Position numbers and translations under genes: made by a program. Below the pieces are notes generated by a model. That model had not been told where the DNA came from. It did no database searches and worked only from the letters and a program-made list of their open reading frames with translations. 64,000 bases of DNA. Origin: Oikopleura dioica (taxonomy: Eukaryota; Chordata; Appendicularia; Copelata; Oikopleuridae). Within the stretch, counting starts at the first letter, position 1. Every line of letters starts with the position of its first letter. Location of the stretch: the NCBI GenBank assembly GCA_907165135.1, contig OU015569.1, positions 3,224,001-3,288,000 on the forward strand. Reading direction: 5' to 3'. Shown here in pieces: positions 20,362-31,059 of this stretch.

Positions 20362-21390
20362 ATGCGTTTTTCCGCCGTCCGCCATCTACGCCCGAAAAAC
20401 ACCAAATACAGAGAACGAACCTGGCTCAAAGATTATCGAGAAAATACTCTCATCAGTCATCACAGTAAGTCATCTGTTTAATCTTGAACCTTATTTACCT
20501 CCATCGGAATCAGTTAATTCCAGTCAGTTTTTCTAAGTCTATTTTAACTTTAATTTATTATTATCAAATTTAAATTAAGGCGAGACCCATTCCGGAGCTG
20601 TTGGATGGGATCCCGGTGCTCGGCCTCAACGGCCCGTGGAAACGCCGAATTTCAACGGAGTCAGATCATTCATCCCTCAACTCGCCAGACTTGTCTTTAG
20701 GTAGCTCTGTTTTACTTTATCACTTCTGTCCTTCTATCAATGAATTGTAGGCTTTCTCCCTCTGCTGGCCAATCAGCAGCGTTGCGAAGATACATCGATC
20801 TAGAATTGTCGACTTTCGCTGATCAGAATCCCTGCACAGTCTGTTATGTACGACCCGACGAAGAGTTTTCTCAAGGTTCACAAAATACCAAATCTTCAAC
20901 TCTTCAAAACTAGTATTCAGGGTTTACGGCTCCTACAGTTTCTGCCGAATATTTGGACGAAACGCGCCAAGTGGTGGACCTTTTGGACTTCAACGAGCAA
21001 GAAATTTCCCGCGTGATTGAATTGCTGAGTCAACAGTCGACGGCGGAAATTAACTGCTATCGAAAGAAGCTAACGTCTACTCAGAAACCCTCAATCCAAG
21101 GCTATTCGTTTTCATTTATGAAAGGTAATTTCCGACTCCTTCATTTGATGAGGACAATTTTAAATGAGCAAGATTCAAGCTATTTTTTAGAATCGAAGCC
21201 GCTTAACTTGAAAGAACTTCCCGAAACGAAGCTAGCTGATTCGTGGGCTGTCGAAATTGATGAAAAATACTATCGCGACGATGAATTAGAAAAGGTCAAA
21301 TTCCGCCAATTTCCAGAAGAAAGATCGCGCAAGGAAGATCCATTTGGCCCCTTCGCCAGTGTCGAAGAAAAGACTGACTTCAAATACTGA
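20362..21390 (+). CDS. MRPL43: Mitochondrial large-subunit ribosomal protein mL43 (MRPL43), 250 aa
   Basis: Five exons (20362-20464, 20580-20700, 20751-20875, 20921-21124, 21191-21390) sum to 251 codons. The N-terminus (MRFSAVRHLRPKNTKYRER) is arginine-rich with few acids, like a mitochondrial targeting sequence. The mL43 thioredoxin-like core spans about residues 60-185, with FNGVRSFIPQLARLVF, DQNPCTVCYVRP, VSAEYLDET and the conserved PSIQGYSF. A ~65-residue charged C-terminal extension follows (EIDEKYYRDDELEKVKF). It works in the mitoribosome large subunit. Only 64 bp separate its stop from the TMEM242 start, so it heads a probable operon. Confidence 0.88.
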
Positions 21391-21454
21391 TTCCACTTCT
21401 TAACTCGTGCGATTGATGCGATACAGTGCCTTACAGTATACAGCCGATTCTAGA

Positions 21455-21943
21455 ATGGGCGATGAGTCCGAAGATTTTAACGAGAAAATCGTTAAAATTG
21501 GCGGGAGCGCGCTTCTGGGAACCTCCGTGCTGACTGGGTTGTTTGTCGCGATCGGCAAGAGCCAGATTGCTCAGCGGGCGGCGAAGAAGGGAGAGGATAA
21601 CTTGGACTTCGCCAAAATGAATGAAGGTATGGAAAATCTATTTCCCGAAGCAATTCGTTAAACATCTCCTTAGCCAGTAAGTGGGCCATGAAAGCGCTAA
21701 GAAGAGCGACAATGTATAATATCATCGTCTTTGGTGGAGCGATTTCTGCCTTTTGCTACTCCTACGACGTCCGATCATTCGCCGATTTCAAGAAAACTGT
21801 CCAAGGGTATCTTACCACTCACCCTTTTCTTCTAAAAAACATTCTTTAGAATCAAAGGAGTTCAAATTTCGAAAGAAGGAGCAAAGCCAACTACTTGGAA
21901 TGATATTTTTCCCGAAGATTCAAACAGCAAAAACTCCAATTAA
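21455..21943 (+). CDS. TMEM242: TMEM242-like membrane protein, 132 aa
   Basis: Three exons (21455-21626, 21674-21806, 21850-21943) sum to 133 codons. Two membrane segments are visible: GGSALLGTSVLTGLFVAIG (residues ~15-33) and MYNIIVFGGAISAFCYSY (~70-88). Between them is the family pattern ASKWAMKALRRAT, followed by SFADFKKTVQGI. TMEM242 is a mitochondrial inner-membrane protein implicated in ATP synthase assembly in mammals. The ATG follows TTCTAG|A, a trans-splice acceptor context, 64 bp after MRPL43. The next gene starts 83 bp after its stop. Confidence 0.85.
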
Positions 21944-22026
21944 ATTCTATTTATTCTGTACAGACCTTCTCTTATATCATTCCGAGTACTAAATCAAATC
22001 AAGTTCAGAGTCGGTCCAGAAAGAAA

Positions 22027-22426
22027 ATGGCTGTCGTCCACGATATGGTCGTCGGTCTCAACAAAGGCCACAAGGTCACCAAGAACGTCCAGCCTCCTCG
22101 ACAGAACCGAAAGAAGGGCACAAACACCGCCAAGGTAGACTCCGACTTGTCGCCGATGGATTCTTATCATAATTTAAGAACGTTTTCGTCCGAGAGGTTG
22201 TCCGTGAAGTTATGGGCCTCTCCCCATACGAGCGACGAGGAATCGAATTGCTCCGAATCTCCAAGGGTAACGCTCCCTTTCTCTCTTCATTTAGTTATTT
22301 TCATTTTCAGACAAGCGATGCCTTCGATTCTTGAAGAAGCGACTCGGTGCCCACGTCCGAGCCAAGAGAAAGCGAGAAGAACTCTCTGACATCATCGCTT
22401 CCCAGCGAAAGGCTGCCAAGCACTAA
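22027..22426 (+). CDS. RPL36: Cytosolic ribosomal protein eL36 (RPL36), 103 aa
   Basis: Three exons (22027-22134, 22179-22266, 22311-22426) give 104 codons. The family signature is unmistakable: [13 protein letters not shown] near the N-terminus, [18 protein letters not shown] in the middle, and [20 protein letters not shown] followed by [12 protein letters not shown] at the end. Length matches the animal protein (105 aa). It is the third member of the tight MRPL43-TMEM242-RPL36 cluster. A TTCAG acceptor lies 20 nt upstream of the ATG. Confidence 0.97.
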
Positions 22427-22694
22427 ACCATTTCTGCATTTCCCTGATAGCCCAACTGAAAACTGGAATTAATCAAGGTCGAATACAGGATTGTCTGACG
22501 TGCACATGTGTCCTCTATTTTTTTTTACAGAGCAGGAGTTGTTTGGGATCGAAATTGTTTTTAGAAGGAGATTTTATTTGTAAATTTTGAATTGCATTGA
22601 CAATTTAATTATTAGCGGAAATAAACAAATGAATTGCATTTCGTAAAAGCACCGAGCCTCAGTACCACAGGGGGATGATGATTGTTTTCGTAGA

Positions 22695-23535
22695 ATGGAT
22701 CGATTGAGGAGAGTCGGTCGCAAAATGACCTCTAGACATCGAAAGCCTCCGCCGATTGTGAGGGAAATAGAAAGTGAGATAATTTATCTTGGTTTAGTAC
22801 GAGCATCCAATAAGGACTCCAGTGGTGAATGACCAAACGCTTGGTTCTGGAAATCTCCGGATGGCGGTCATGCTCCCGGTCGGTGAAGATGAAAACGAAT
22901 GGATAGCATATCACCTCGTAGATTTTTTCAAGCAAATCACGATGCTCTACGGTTAGTTGAATAATTCACGGCTTTTGTTTATTCTCATCTAGGCACTATC
23001 TTACCGTATTGCACCGAAGATAGCTGCCCTACGATGAGTGCCGGACAGAACAAATACTTTTGGGTAGAGTTCTAACCGTTTCGTGGTAAAATTCAATACT
23101 CCCTCTTAAATGGTATCGGAACGGTCTTGAACTCAGAAAGACCGAAAATGGAAAATGTGATTATGTCTGCCAGTGAATATGTCGACAACTTGATGACTTG
23201 GGTTTCCGAACTTATCGATGATGAGTCCGTCTTCCCATCTCTCTTGAACAAGCCTTTTCCGCAGAATTTCAAGGCCACCTGTTCCGATATTATAAGACGT
23301 CTATTCCGGGTTTACGCGCATATTTACATCGACCATATTCAACACATCCGGAATCCCCGGCTTGATGAAGAAGCTCATTTGAACACGAGCTTTAGACATT
23401 TCATTCTTTTCGCGCAAGAATTCCAGGTATTCATATTCTATCAAAAGCTCTCTAATCATTTTATTAATCCAGTTGATTCCCCTAAACGAGCTTGCTCCGC
23501 TTCAGAAGATCATCGATCGGCTTACCAAGCACTGA
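22695..23535 (+). CDS. MOB1: MOB1-type kinase activator, 213 aa
   Basis: MOB1 binds and activates LATS/NDR kinases in the Hippo and mitotic-exit pathways. Exons are 22695-22757, 22798-22951, 22993-23068, 23141-23426 and 23473-23535. Phases agree, giving 214 codons versus 216 aa in human MOB1. Core motifs: [30 protein letters not shown], the zinc-binding [12 protein letters not shown], and [11 protein letters not shown]...[12 protein letters not shown], ending [13 protein letters not shown]. The zinc site (C, C, H, H) appears intact. The third intron was placed by phase and homology; its donor (GA|GTTCTAA) is weak. The ATG follows TCGTAG|A. It starts 268 bp after RPL36. Confidence 0.9.
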
Positions 23536-23618
23536 AAATTATTCTAACAGACTCGTCCGCTTCCTACTTATTTCCGAACACCTCGAATTGCCTTCATCTT
23601 CCTCCTTTTATTTTTCAG

Positions 23619-26600
23619 AACAGCGTTATACTTCAAGCAAAGAAATCCTTACTCTCAAGTCCGAGTACTATATTCAATGCGTTCGTTTTAGTACTATCTA
23701 GCTCTGTACTATAAATTCAAGATTCATAACCACAAATGTTTTGTGAAAAAAATTAATCTTTTGTCTTCTCAGAAAATTCGAGCGGGAGGGGATGAAGCTG
23801 GACGATGTAGAGTGGTCAAATAATGTTGTCTTCTTGATTCACAATTCCCCCCGTGCGATTCTTCGCTGCCATGATAATTTCTGGTGTGGACTCGCGGAAA
23901 TCCAGCTGGCGAATTATGAGAACGCGGAGATGCGACTCGAACAAGTGGCGAAAGAAGATCCTAACTATTTGGGAGCGTTGTTTCTTCAGCAGCAACTTTG
24001 TCGCACTGAGCCGTCTGAGCGAAACCAGACAAGGTACAAAGAATTAGACGGAGAAATAAAATCTCTCCGAAACGGTGCATCTTCAATCGAACTTGAATTC
24101 GCGGCCATTGCTCAGTACGCTATTGGAAAGCCCGGAAAAGCGGCAGAATACCTGGACAAGTCGCTAAAACGACATGGAATCGATCAAAGAACGCTAGCTC
24201 TTCGATGCGCTGTTGAATCGAAGGCTGACAAGATGGACAGCCTACTTGAACAGATTCCTGAAGATACCAACTGCGCGCTGGGACAATATTACCTTGCTGA
24301 GAAATTGCTTCGTGCTCGTCAACACACCAGAGCTCAGACGTTAACTGAAAACATGTTGCAGGCGAACTCTAGTTGCTCATTAGCCCATGTGCAGATGGTC
24401 AAAGCCGCCTTTGGTGTTCAGGACTGGGATGTCGTTAACTCTTCCTCCTCTTGGTTGATCTCAGTGATTCCACAGTTCTGGGACGGATACATGTATCTCG
24501 CACTGGAATCCCTTCTTACCACTGGTTCAGAAACAGCAGCTGCAGACAGACTTGAATCAATGCTCTCAAATGCAGGCGAAACCTTTCCAAAAGCTATCTC
24601 TTTTGCCCGTTTACTTGTGAGAACTGTTGGCCAAAGTAAAGTACTCTCGCCACAAATTGAAAAGATGCTTGCCAAGTGTGCAGACTCGGCCGATGCGAAG
24701 ACTGTTCGGGGAGACTACTATCTGCTCAAAGGAAATGTCAGAAAAGCAAAAGAATGTTATAACGAGGCACTGTCTATGGACTCGGGGAATCCTGGAGCGT
24801 TTGTCGGTGTTGTTTGGTGTTGGCTCAGGCTTGGAGACAGACGACGGGCAAAACAACAATTGGATATGGCGGGAGCAATTCCAGAAGACAAAAGGAAACA
24901 GTTACCAGAACTGCATCTGCTTGAAGTTGAGCTTGGAATCGTGGCAAATAAATTTGATGCCCTAAAGACCGCGACAGTTGAGATAACTAAAAATCTAGCA
25001 GGCCGCGCCTATGATCTTTCATTGCTAGAGGAGCTGAACCCAAACTTATGTCTCGAGATTCTCAAGTGCTACATGAAACTCATCGATAAAGAAGAAGTAA
25101 GGACTGCAGCGAAGCTTCCCAACCACGTTAAACGAGCAGAACGATTACTAACCGTTGTCAAAAACGCTGTCGGTGGTCTTACACCTGTCAAAGTTGTCGA
25201 TGCAGAGTTCAAATGTATGATTGGAAAGTTTGAAGATGCTGAGGAAGTGCTGAGGCGAATGGTGCCGGGATCTGACGTTTATCTTCTCCAAGCAAAAGTG
25301 GCTAATGAGCGTGCCGATCCAGACAGTGCGCGACGTCTATTAGACTCCGCTTTGGCTGCAGATTATAACTTTGGTGAGCACTGCCCTTATCAGCTTGTGG
25401 CCGCGGAGACTGCCATGCTGAAAAATAATTTTGGAGAGGCTATTAAGCTGCTCAACAAAGCCCTTGCATCTGGAAATCTGACAGAGAATGAGTCCGTCGC
25501 TGCGAATTTGAAGCTTTCAGAAGCATTTCGTAGAAATGGCCAAGCGAATGAATCTTCGAACGTTATGGAAAAGATCGAAAAAGACTTTTCTTCCGCTTCA
25601 GCAGTTGCAGCAAAACTTGCCCTTTCAAAAGCCGAACAGTTACTTGACGCGGGTAATGTTGAAGCTGCTATCGATACTTTAGAGAACGTGGCTTACGACA
25701 CAGCGGGAGCGTTTCAAGCGAAAGCGCGTCTCGCAGAAATCTATCTAGTTCAACGCCGTAACGAAGAACGCTATCTGACTGTATTCCGGGACATTTGCCA
25801 CAATAGGCCTGGTGAATTCGAGCCTCTTGTTGCCTTCGCGGATTCATTAATGCGCGTCAATAGAATAGACGATGCAGTAAGAACATATGAGGCGGCGTTG
25901 AGACTGAAGAAGACTGATACCGCGCTTCAAGTCAAAATTGGACAGGCAATGGCAATCACTCATGATTACTCCGGCGCTATATCATACTACAGGAACGCGG
26001 TGAATGCTATAATTTTAACTATTTTATAAACTATGTATATGCATACCATTGTTTTCATCACGACTAAGAAAGAGCCTTGTCTCCAGCGAATGCGGAGGAC
26101 TGCGTCTTGAACTCGCAGATCTTTTTGTGCGACTTGGACAAATCGAGGATGCGATTGCTACCCTGGAAGAAGCGTACGACGACCCAACTATTGACAAAAT
26201 GCTCCAAGCTCGTTGCTACTACAAACACGCGGACATTCTTGCAGAGGACTATAAAACCGATGAAGCTCTTCAAAAATTGGCAAAAGCAAAGAATCTTTTA
26301 GGGACTTGTGATTAATTTTCTTGCATTTCACCCAAGATGTGTCTAATAAATTAACCATGATAAAAGACGAGGCGATCAAGAATAATGTCGAGGGCGCGCG
26401 GGACCTGTCAATAGAGATCCATCTCAAGATCGGTGACTTGGCAAGGGAGCGTGACGATGCGGATAACGCGGTGAAGTTCTATTCTCGCGCAAAGACAATC
26501 TCGCCAGGCTCTGCCTCAGCTAATCAAGCAACACTAAAACTGGCAGATGCTTATAGACTCAAGGGAGATCTTACATCGGCCCAAGGAAAAGGTTGAAGAT

Positions 26601-28600
26601 AATTACAAATTGTTTAATGTTGCGCAATTTTATTTATTCAAAAATAATAATCAGGTGATCCACGGGTAAGAAATCGCCCCATTTTTCTCTTGGTGAAGCC
26701 GGTTTTGGAGCCACCTCTAATTGAATGAGTTTTATACATTTATGAAAGTTCCATGAAAGATTACTTATTGTTTAGCGAGACATTTAGTGAATTATATAAA
26801 TTAATAAAATTCTGCGGGTAATTATGTCAATTTAATTTAAGTACCTCAAGCTGTTCATAAATGCAGTAAAGAAGCTTTGTCTCTTGTAAAGTCTAGGCTG
26901 GTCCAGAGACCACATAGACTCTGCGCTTGCGAACGCGTAAATAAAAATAAATACACTTCCAAAATTCATGTTTCTGAATATTTCAATTTTGTTGACTCTT
27001 TATAATTGATAGAGAAAGACGCATCGGATGGCGCTCGTCATGTGCCCCTAGGTGCGTGTATGTGTTTTCACCCTTGTAAAAGCGGTTCTTTCTAAGCTGT
27101 TGGACAGTGATGTGGCAAGTCAGGCACAGTCTATGATAGCAGATGTTATTTGTGATACTGGAAACATTCAAGGGGCCATTCAGGTAAAATATGAATCAAG
27201 TTTTGATTGCTAAATTAGAAAGCTTTCTCTTGGAACGGAGCTTCAGCTGCATGCTCTCTTCCTTCCAATAATACTAGTGAAGTTAGCATAGCTAATAGAA
27301 TATCTATTTTATATTTTTTCAGCTAACAGTCCTTATAAATAAGTCTAGCATTTTAAACGACTCTTCGAAGGTGGAAGAGACCAATGGGGAATACTCGGAC
27401 GAATGATGCCATTGTTACATCGAAATAGACAACTCGATTTAGCTCAACAGGAACATGGAGCACAGAAAATAGACAGCCTGACATGTCTAGCATATCTTAT
27501 TCCTAATGAGAGTCTTATATGAACTTATATGATCAGCCCATCATAAAGTATATGAAACAAATCAAAGAAAACAGCAGTCCTGCGGCAAAAGCATACTGCT
27601 TCGGGATGCTGGATGGGTACCAACTCCGCACTAAGTCCGCAATAGACCATTTGCTACAGGCGAAGCGCAGTCCCCGCTGGAGAACGCAAGCGATTCATGC
27701 GATCATTGACATCGCCCTTGGTAAGTGTATTGGAAAATTTTGAATGATTGATGAGCAATTATTGTGAAGGTCTTGAAAGTGAGGAGCTGAACATGGATGA
27801 AGGCGCGGTTTACATTTGTAAGCGGCTTTTGTACGAACTACCGCAAAACGATCTGGAAACTAAACTATATGAGAATTGGGTGCTACTTGCCAACAACGAT
27901 CTCAATGATGGAATAAAAGTATGAATAGCTGTCAATTGGTTAATTTAAGAATATCTCTTGTTTACATAGGCATAATTGAGTTGTCTTGAACTTATCTGAT
28001 TTAAGGGTTTCCAAGCACTGGATAGAAAGTGTCACGTCGCCTCGCTAACAGGTTTCTTTCTTACTTAAACTCGTTGAAGAAAACATTAATTCAGGTTCTT
28101 GCGCTGGTTTAATTATGCAGGGCAATGGCAAGATTGCTAAAAATCAGCTTGTTAGTGTCTTATCAACGCCGTATACTATGAAAGTGGCAAAACACCTGCA
28201 AAAGGCACGACTTTTATTAGGTGAATATTGAACTTCAATAGTTTTTATTAGTGTTCGCTTAGGTCAGGAACTGATTAACTCCGGGAAGCCGGCAAAGGCT
28301 CGTGAAGAGCTAGAAAAAATTCTAGAGAAGAACCGCGGCTGTTGGCGTGCAATGGAACTCCGTGGAATTACTTTCGAAATGGAAAAAAATTACGAGGAAG
28401 CAATGAAAAGTTTCGAATACGGCTGGAAAATGTGCAGCCGTAACAACCCAGCTATCGGCTTTCGTCTGGCCCAAATTTACCCAAAAGTCGACCAGCCGAT
28501 TAAGAGTATTCCTATCTGCCACTATATAAAGAAAAATTTCCCTGATTATCCTCAGATAGATGAAATCTTGGACGCCGCTCTTTATCAAGTTAGACATTGA
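23619..28600 (+). CDS. TTC21B: Tetratricopeptide repeat protein 21 (TTC21/IFT139)
   Basis: IFT139 is a subunit of intraflagellar transport complex A, needed for retrograde transport in cilia. The gene is a long TPR solenoid: a large exon from about 23775 to 26001, then many small exons to TGA 28598-28600. Human-like blocks appear in order, including ITHDYSGAISYYRNAV, HFKRLFEGGRDQWG, AKAYCFGMLDGYQL and the C-terminal NYEEAMKSFEYGWKMC...IGFRLAQIYPKVDQPI. Two introns begin GA (26002-26068 and 27451-27548) and are forced by frame plus homology. A third, near 26301-26336, is either a 29-nt GT...AG or a 36-nt GG...AG intron. The first visible exon (23619, LYFKQRNPYSQV) fits the N-terminal repeat, but the start codon and the join to the large exon were not resolved. 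Confidence 0.9.
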
Positions 28601-29070
28601 AGAAACAACCTCCACTTTTATACTGTCATTTTATTTTAACGCTCTGTCATCCCTTTTCTACGATCATAGTTTTACTACTTTTATACTCATCAAGATATTT
28701 TTCTACGAATAAATGGATACTTTTCTTTGTATCTTGACAACGACAAAGTAAACTATTGTTACACGATTGGTCTCATTTATGGAGGCTCATCCGGTACTTG
28801 ATTTACTTTGTATTCCTTGCTTACATAACTGTTAAGGCATATTTTATTTACAGCAGCTATACCGTGAGTGAATACTCGTAGCCGGGCAGGAAGTGTATTT
28901 TATTAAGCCGGGTACTCGAAAGATTCAGTAATTTCGCCAAGCCAGGTGTCGTTACTCTCATTTTATATTCCCGTCGGGTGATGAATATGCACTTTCGGAG
29001 GCTTTCGAAGTCGCTTTTGTATATTATTCAGGTACGGGCTATTCATATATTTCTTGTATAAGGCTCGCAT
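28601..29070. other. 3' region between convergent genes
   Basis: Holds the 3' ends of TTC21 (+) and the VMA21-like gene (-). An AATAAA at about 28708 could end TTC21. No gene seen. Confidence 0.45.
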
Positions 29071-29438
29071 TTAATATATCATGTTTTTCAATTGATTTGA
29101 AATCCTCATCAAAATGATCATTGCAAAGCAGCACGTCGTTACGGTTAGGCCATATGGAATTGAAAAGTAAGCTGGCGTCTTATTCGCTTAATTTAATTTC
29201 GGTTATCAGACACACTTACTTATTCACTTACTTGTCCACGTGAAAAAAACAACAATAAATGTAATAGGTATTGCAAAAAGAAGACAGAATAGCATGAATA
29301 TTTTCTTCACGAACTCAAACTCCTGAAATATAATCGTAATATATATTTGCTTTTCCTAATCGTGAAAACATGCGAATAAACAATTTTGAATAATCGGTTC
29401 TACACCTGAAGAAGATATTTCATAAGCTCGGGGGTCAT
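29071..29438 (-). CDS. Small two-pass membrane protein, VMA21-like, 74 aa
   Basis: Three small exons (29438-29406, 29322-29232, 29171-29071) sum to exactly 75 codons with strong GT...AG introns. A short acidic head (MTPELMKYLLQEFEF) precedes a first membrane segment (IFMLFCLLFAIPITFIVVFF), a short loop (TWTTYFSIPYG) and a second segment (LTVTTCCFAMIILM). A basic/polar tail (RISNQLKNMIY) follows. Order, spacing and the IPI-type proline in TM1 resemble VMA21, the ER chaperone that assembles the V-ATPase Vo sector. The similarity is architectural rather than residue-by-residue, so the name is provisional. It lies 288 bp downstream of a secreted-protein gene on the same strand. Confidence 0.6.
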
Positions 29439-29725
29439 CTCTTTTCTCTTCTTTCTACTTCACACTAATACTGGAATTTTAAAAAGGAATTGCATACTCC
29501 GAATAGGGCATGGCCACATCTTCCATGTATTAAATTTTTGATTAGATTACTTGATTGCGGTTAGAGCATCTTCTTCCGAAGCTACTCAGTTTGGATGAAG
29601 TGAAACTTTGTTTTGATGCTCAGATAAAGCCTTTGACTTGTAAAAAAGTTCAATTTATTCAAACCAACCGGATTATGTTAGCTTTTGTCGTGAGGAAAGT
29701 GCAGTATCGCAAGAATAAAAAATTT

Positions 29726-30649
29726 TTAAAGACAGGAACAGTCTGAGATTCTGGAAAAATAGGACCAGACATTCGTCTCCAAAGTAGATCCGGTTCGTTG
29801 AAAGATTCGTTCTGGTGAGTTTTTGAGATGATTAGCATACCAGCATTTGGCTTGCAAACGGCAATTTCGTCGAGAGTTGGATGAATCTGTAGGCTTAGAT
29901 AAATCCGGACAGACAGCTTAATTTTTCTGTGTTATTATCCCTTTTCAAGGTAAATAAATCTTACGTTCACAGAAGTTTAATTTTCCTCGTCTTCTGTCAT
30001 GACAATTTATGCCGCCTTCCCAACCGAGAATATTGTACTTCTCGCCAAATTCAATTCTCGCAAGTTCTGGATTACAGTCGCCGACGACGATTTCTGCTCC
30101 GCCGCCGGACTCAGCTGAGCAGGGGCACGTGATCACTTCTCCGTTAAGAATATTCAAATTCGAAACCGTAGGTGATCTGAACTGAGCATTTACGTCGATC
30201 AGGTTGTTTCCAAAGTTGTAGCCATCAATGAAGGTAATCCAGTAGTAAAACTTTCCCTCGTATTCCCGAACAAATTGAACGTCCTTTGCTGGGCCAGCGA
30301 TCGTTATGAAGGTCAGATTCTCGTTGAACGAAAGATAGAGCTTGTCGTTTTCATTGGTGTTGAAATGTGTTCCCGCTGGTACTTGAGTCAGGTCAACCTT
30401 TATTACGTTCTTGAATCAAATTTTTATCTAAAAAAGATTTTCGTTCGAATTTCAAAAATCTCGCTCCTCTCGCATCTCTTCGATATATAACGTATCCTGA
30501 ATTCTCACATTGAAGCAATCCTTGCAAGCCCAAGAGTTCGTAAATTGAACGCCTCCAGGAACAGCTTCACAAGTGTAACTTTCTCCTTCGACACAAGCCT
30601 GCACTCTGCTCGCGACAAAAGCGGTGAAAAGAGATTTGAAAAATTTCAT
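29726..30649 (-). CDS. Secreted protein of unknown function, 248 aa
   Basis: Three exons (30649-30509, 30409-29965, 29886-29726) sum to 249 codons. A signal peptide is evident (MKFFKSLFTAFVASRVQA), followed by a Cys-containing segment (CVEG...YTCEA...WACKDCFN). A central block rich in aromatic and Asn residues contains KLYLSFNENLTF, GKFYYWITFIDGYNFG and VITCPCSAESGGG. The Cys-rich C-terminal part ends DCSCL. Fourteen or so cysteines and the signal suggest an extracellular, disulfide-bonded protein. I do not recognise a domain. In larvaceans many lineage-specific secreted proteins build the house, but nothing here proves that role. Confidence 0.68.
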
Positions 30650-31059
30650 TTTAGCAAGTTTCGCACTTTTAAAATTCAATTTTCAATAAAAGGGACACCT
30701 CCGTAATCTAATAAATTAAACGCTGGGTTGCTGCTTTTTATAAGATCTGGAAAAACCGCAGAGTTTATCTTGTTCGACGGGACTAAGAAATTTAACATAC
30801 GATGTACATACGACTTAAAAATGTTCGGAATTAGCGTTGTAAGTCTGTTAGGTTTATTTGGAGCGCCGCGAGATTTCCAAACAGAAAAATCCAAAATTTC
30901 AAGAGATATGCAAGCAAATCTCTTAACATGTCTCTATATTTGCGGAATCTTTATTGACCTTTCGTAATTTTTATAAACACGAATGTTTATCAAAAAGAAA
31001 CCAGCCCGGTCGGCGGTTTCATCAAAATAGCTGTCTAGTTCACTTGAACCAATTTTTCG

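Noticed and set aside
20027-20385. Two ~100-codon minus ORFs, arginine-rich
   Set aside because: They overlap the start of MRPL43 in antisense and reflect its GC-rich promoter; no homology or joins.
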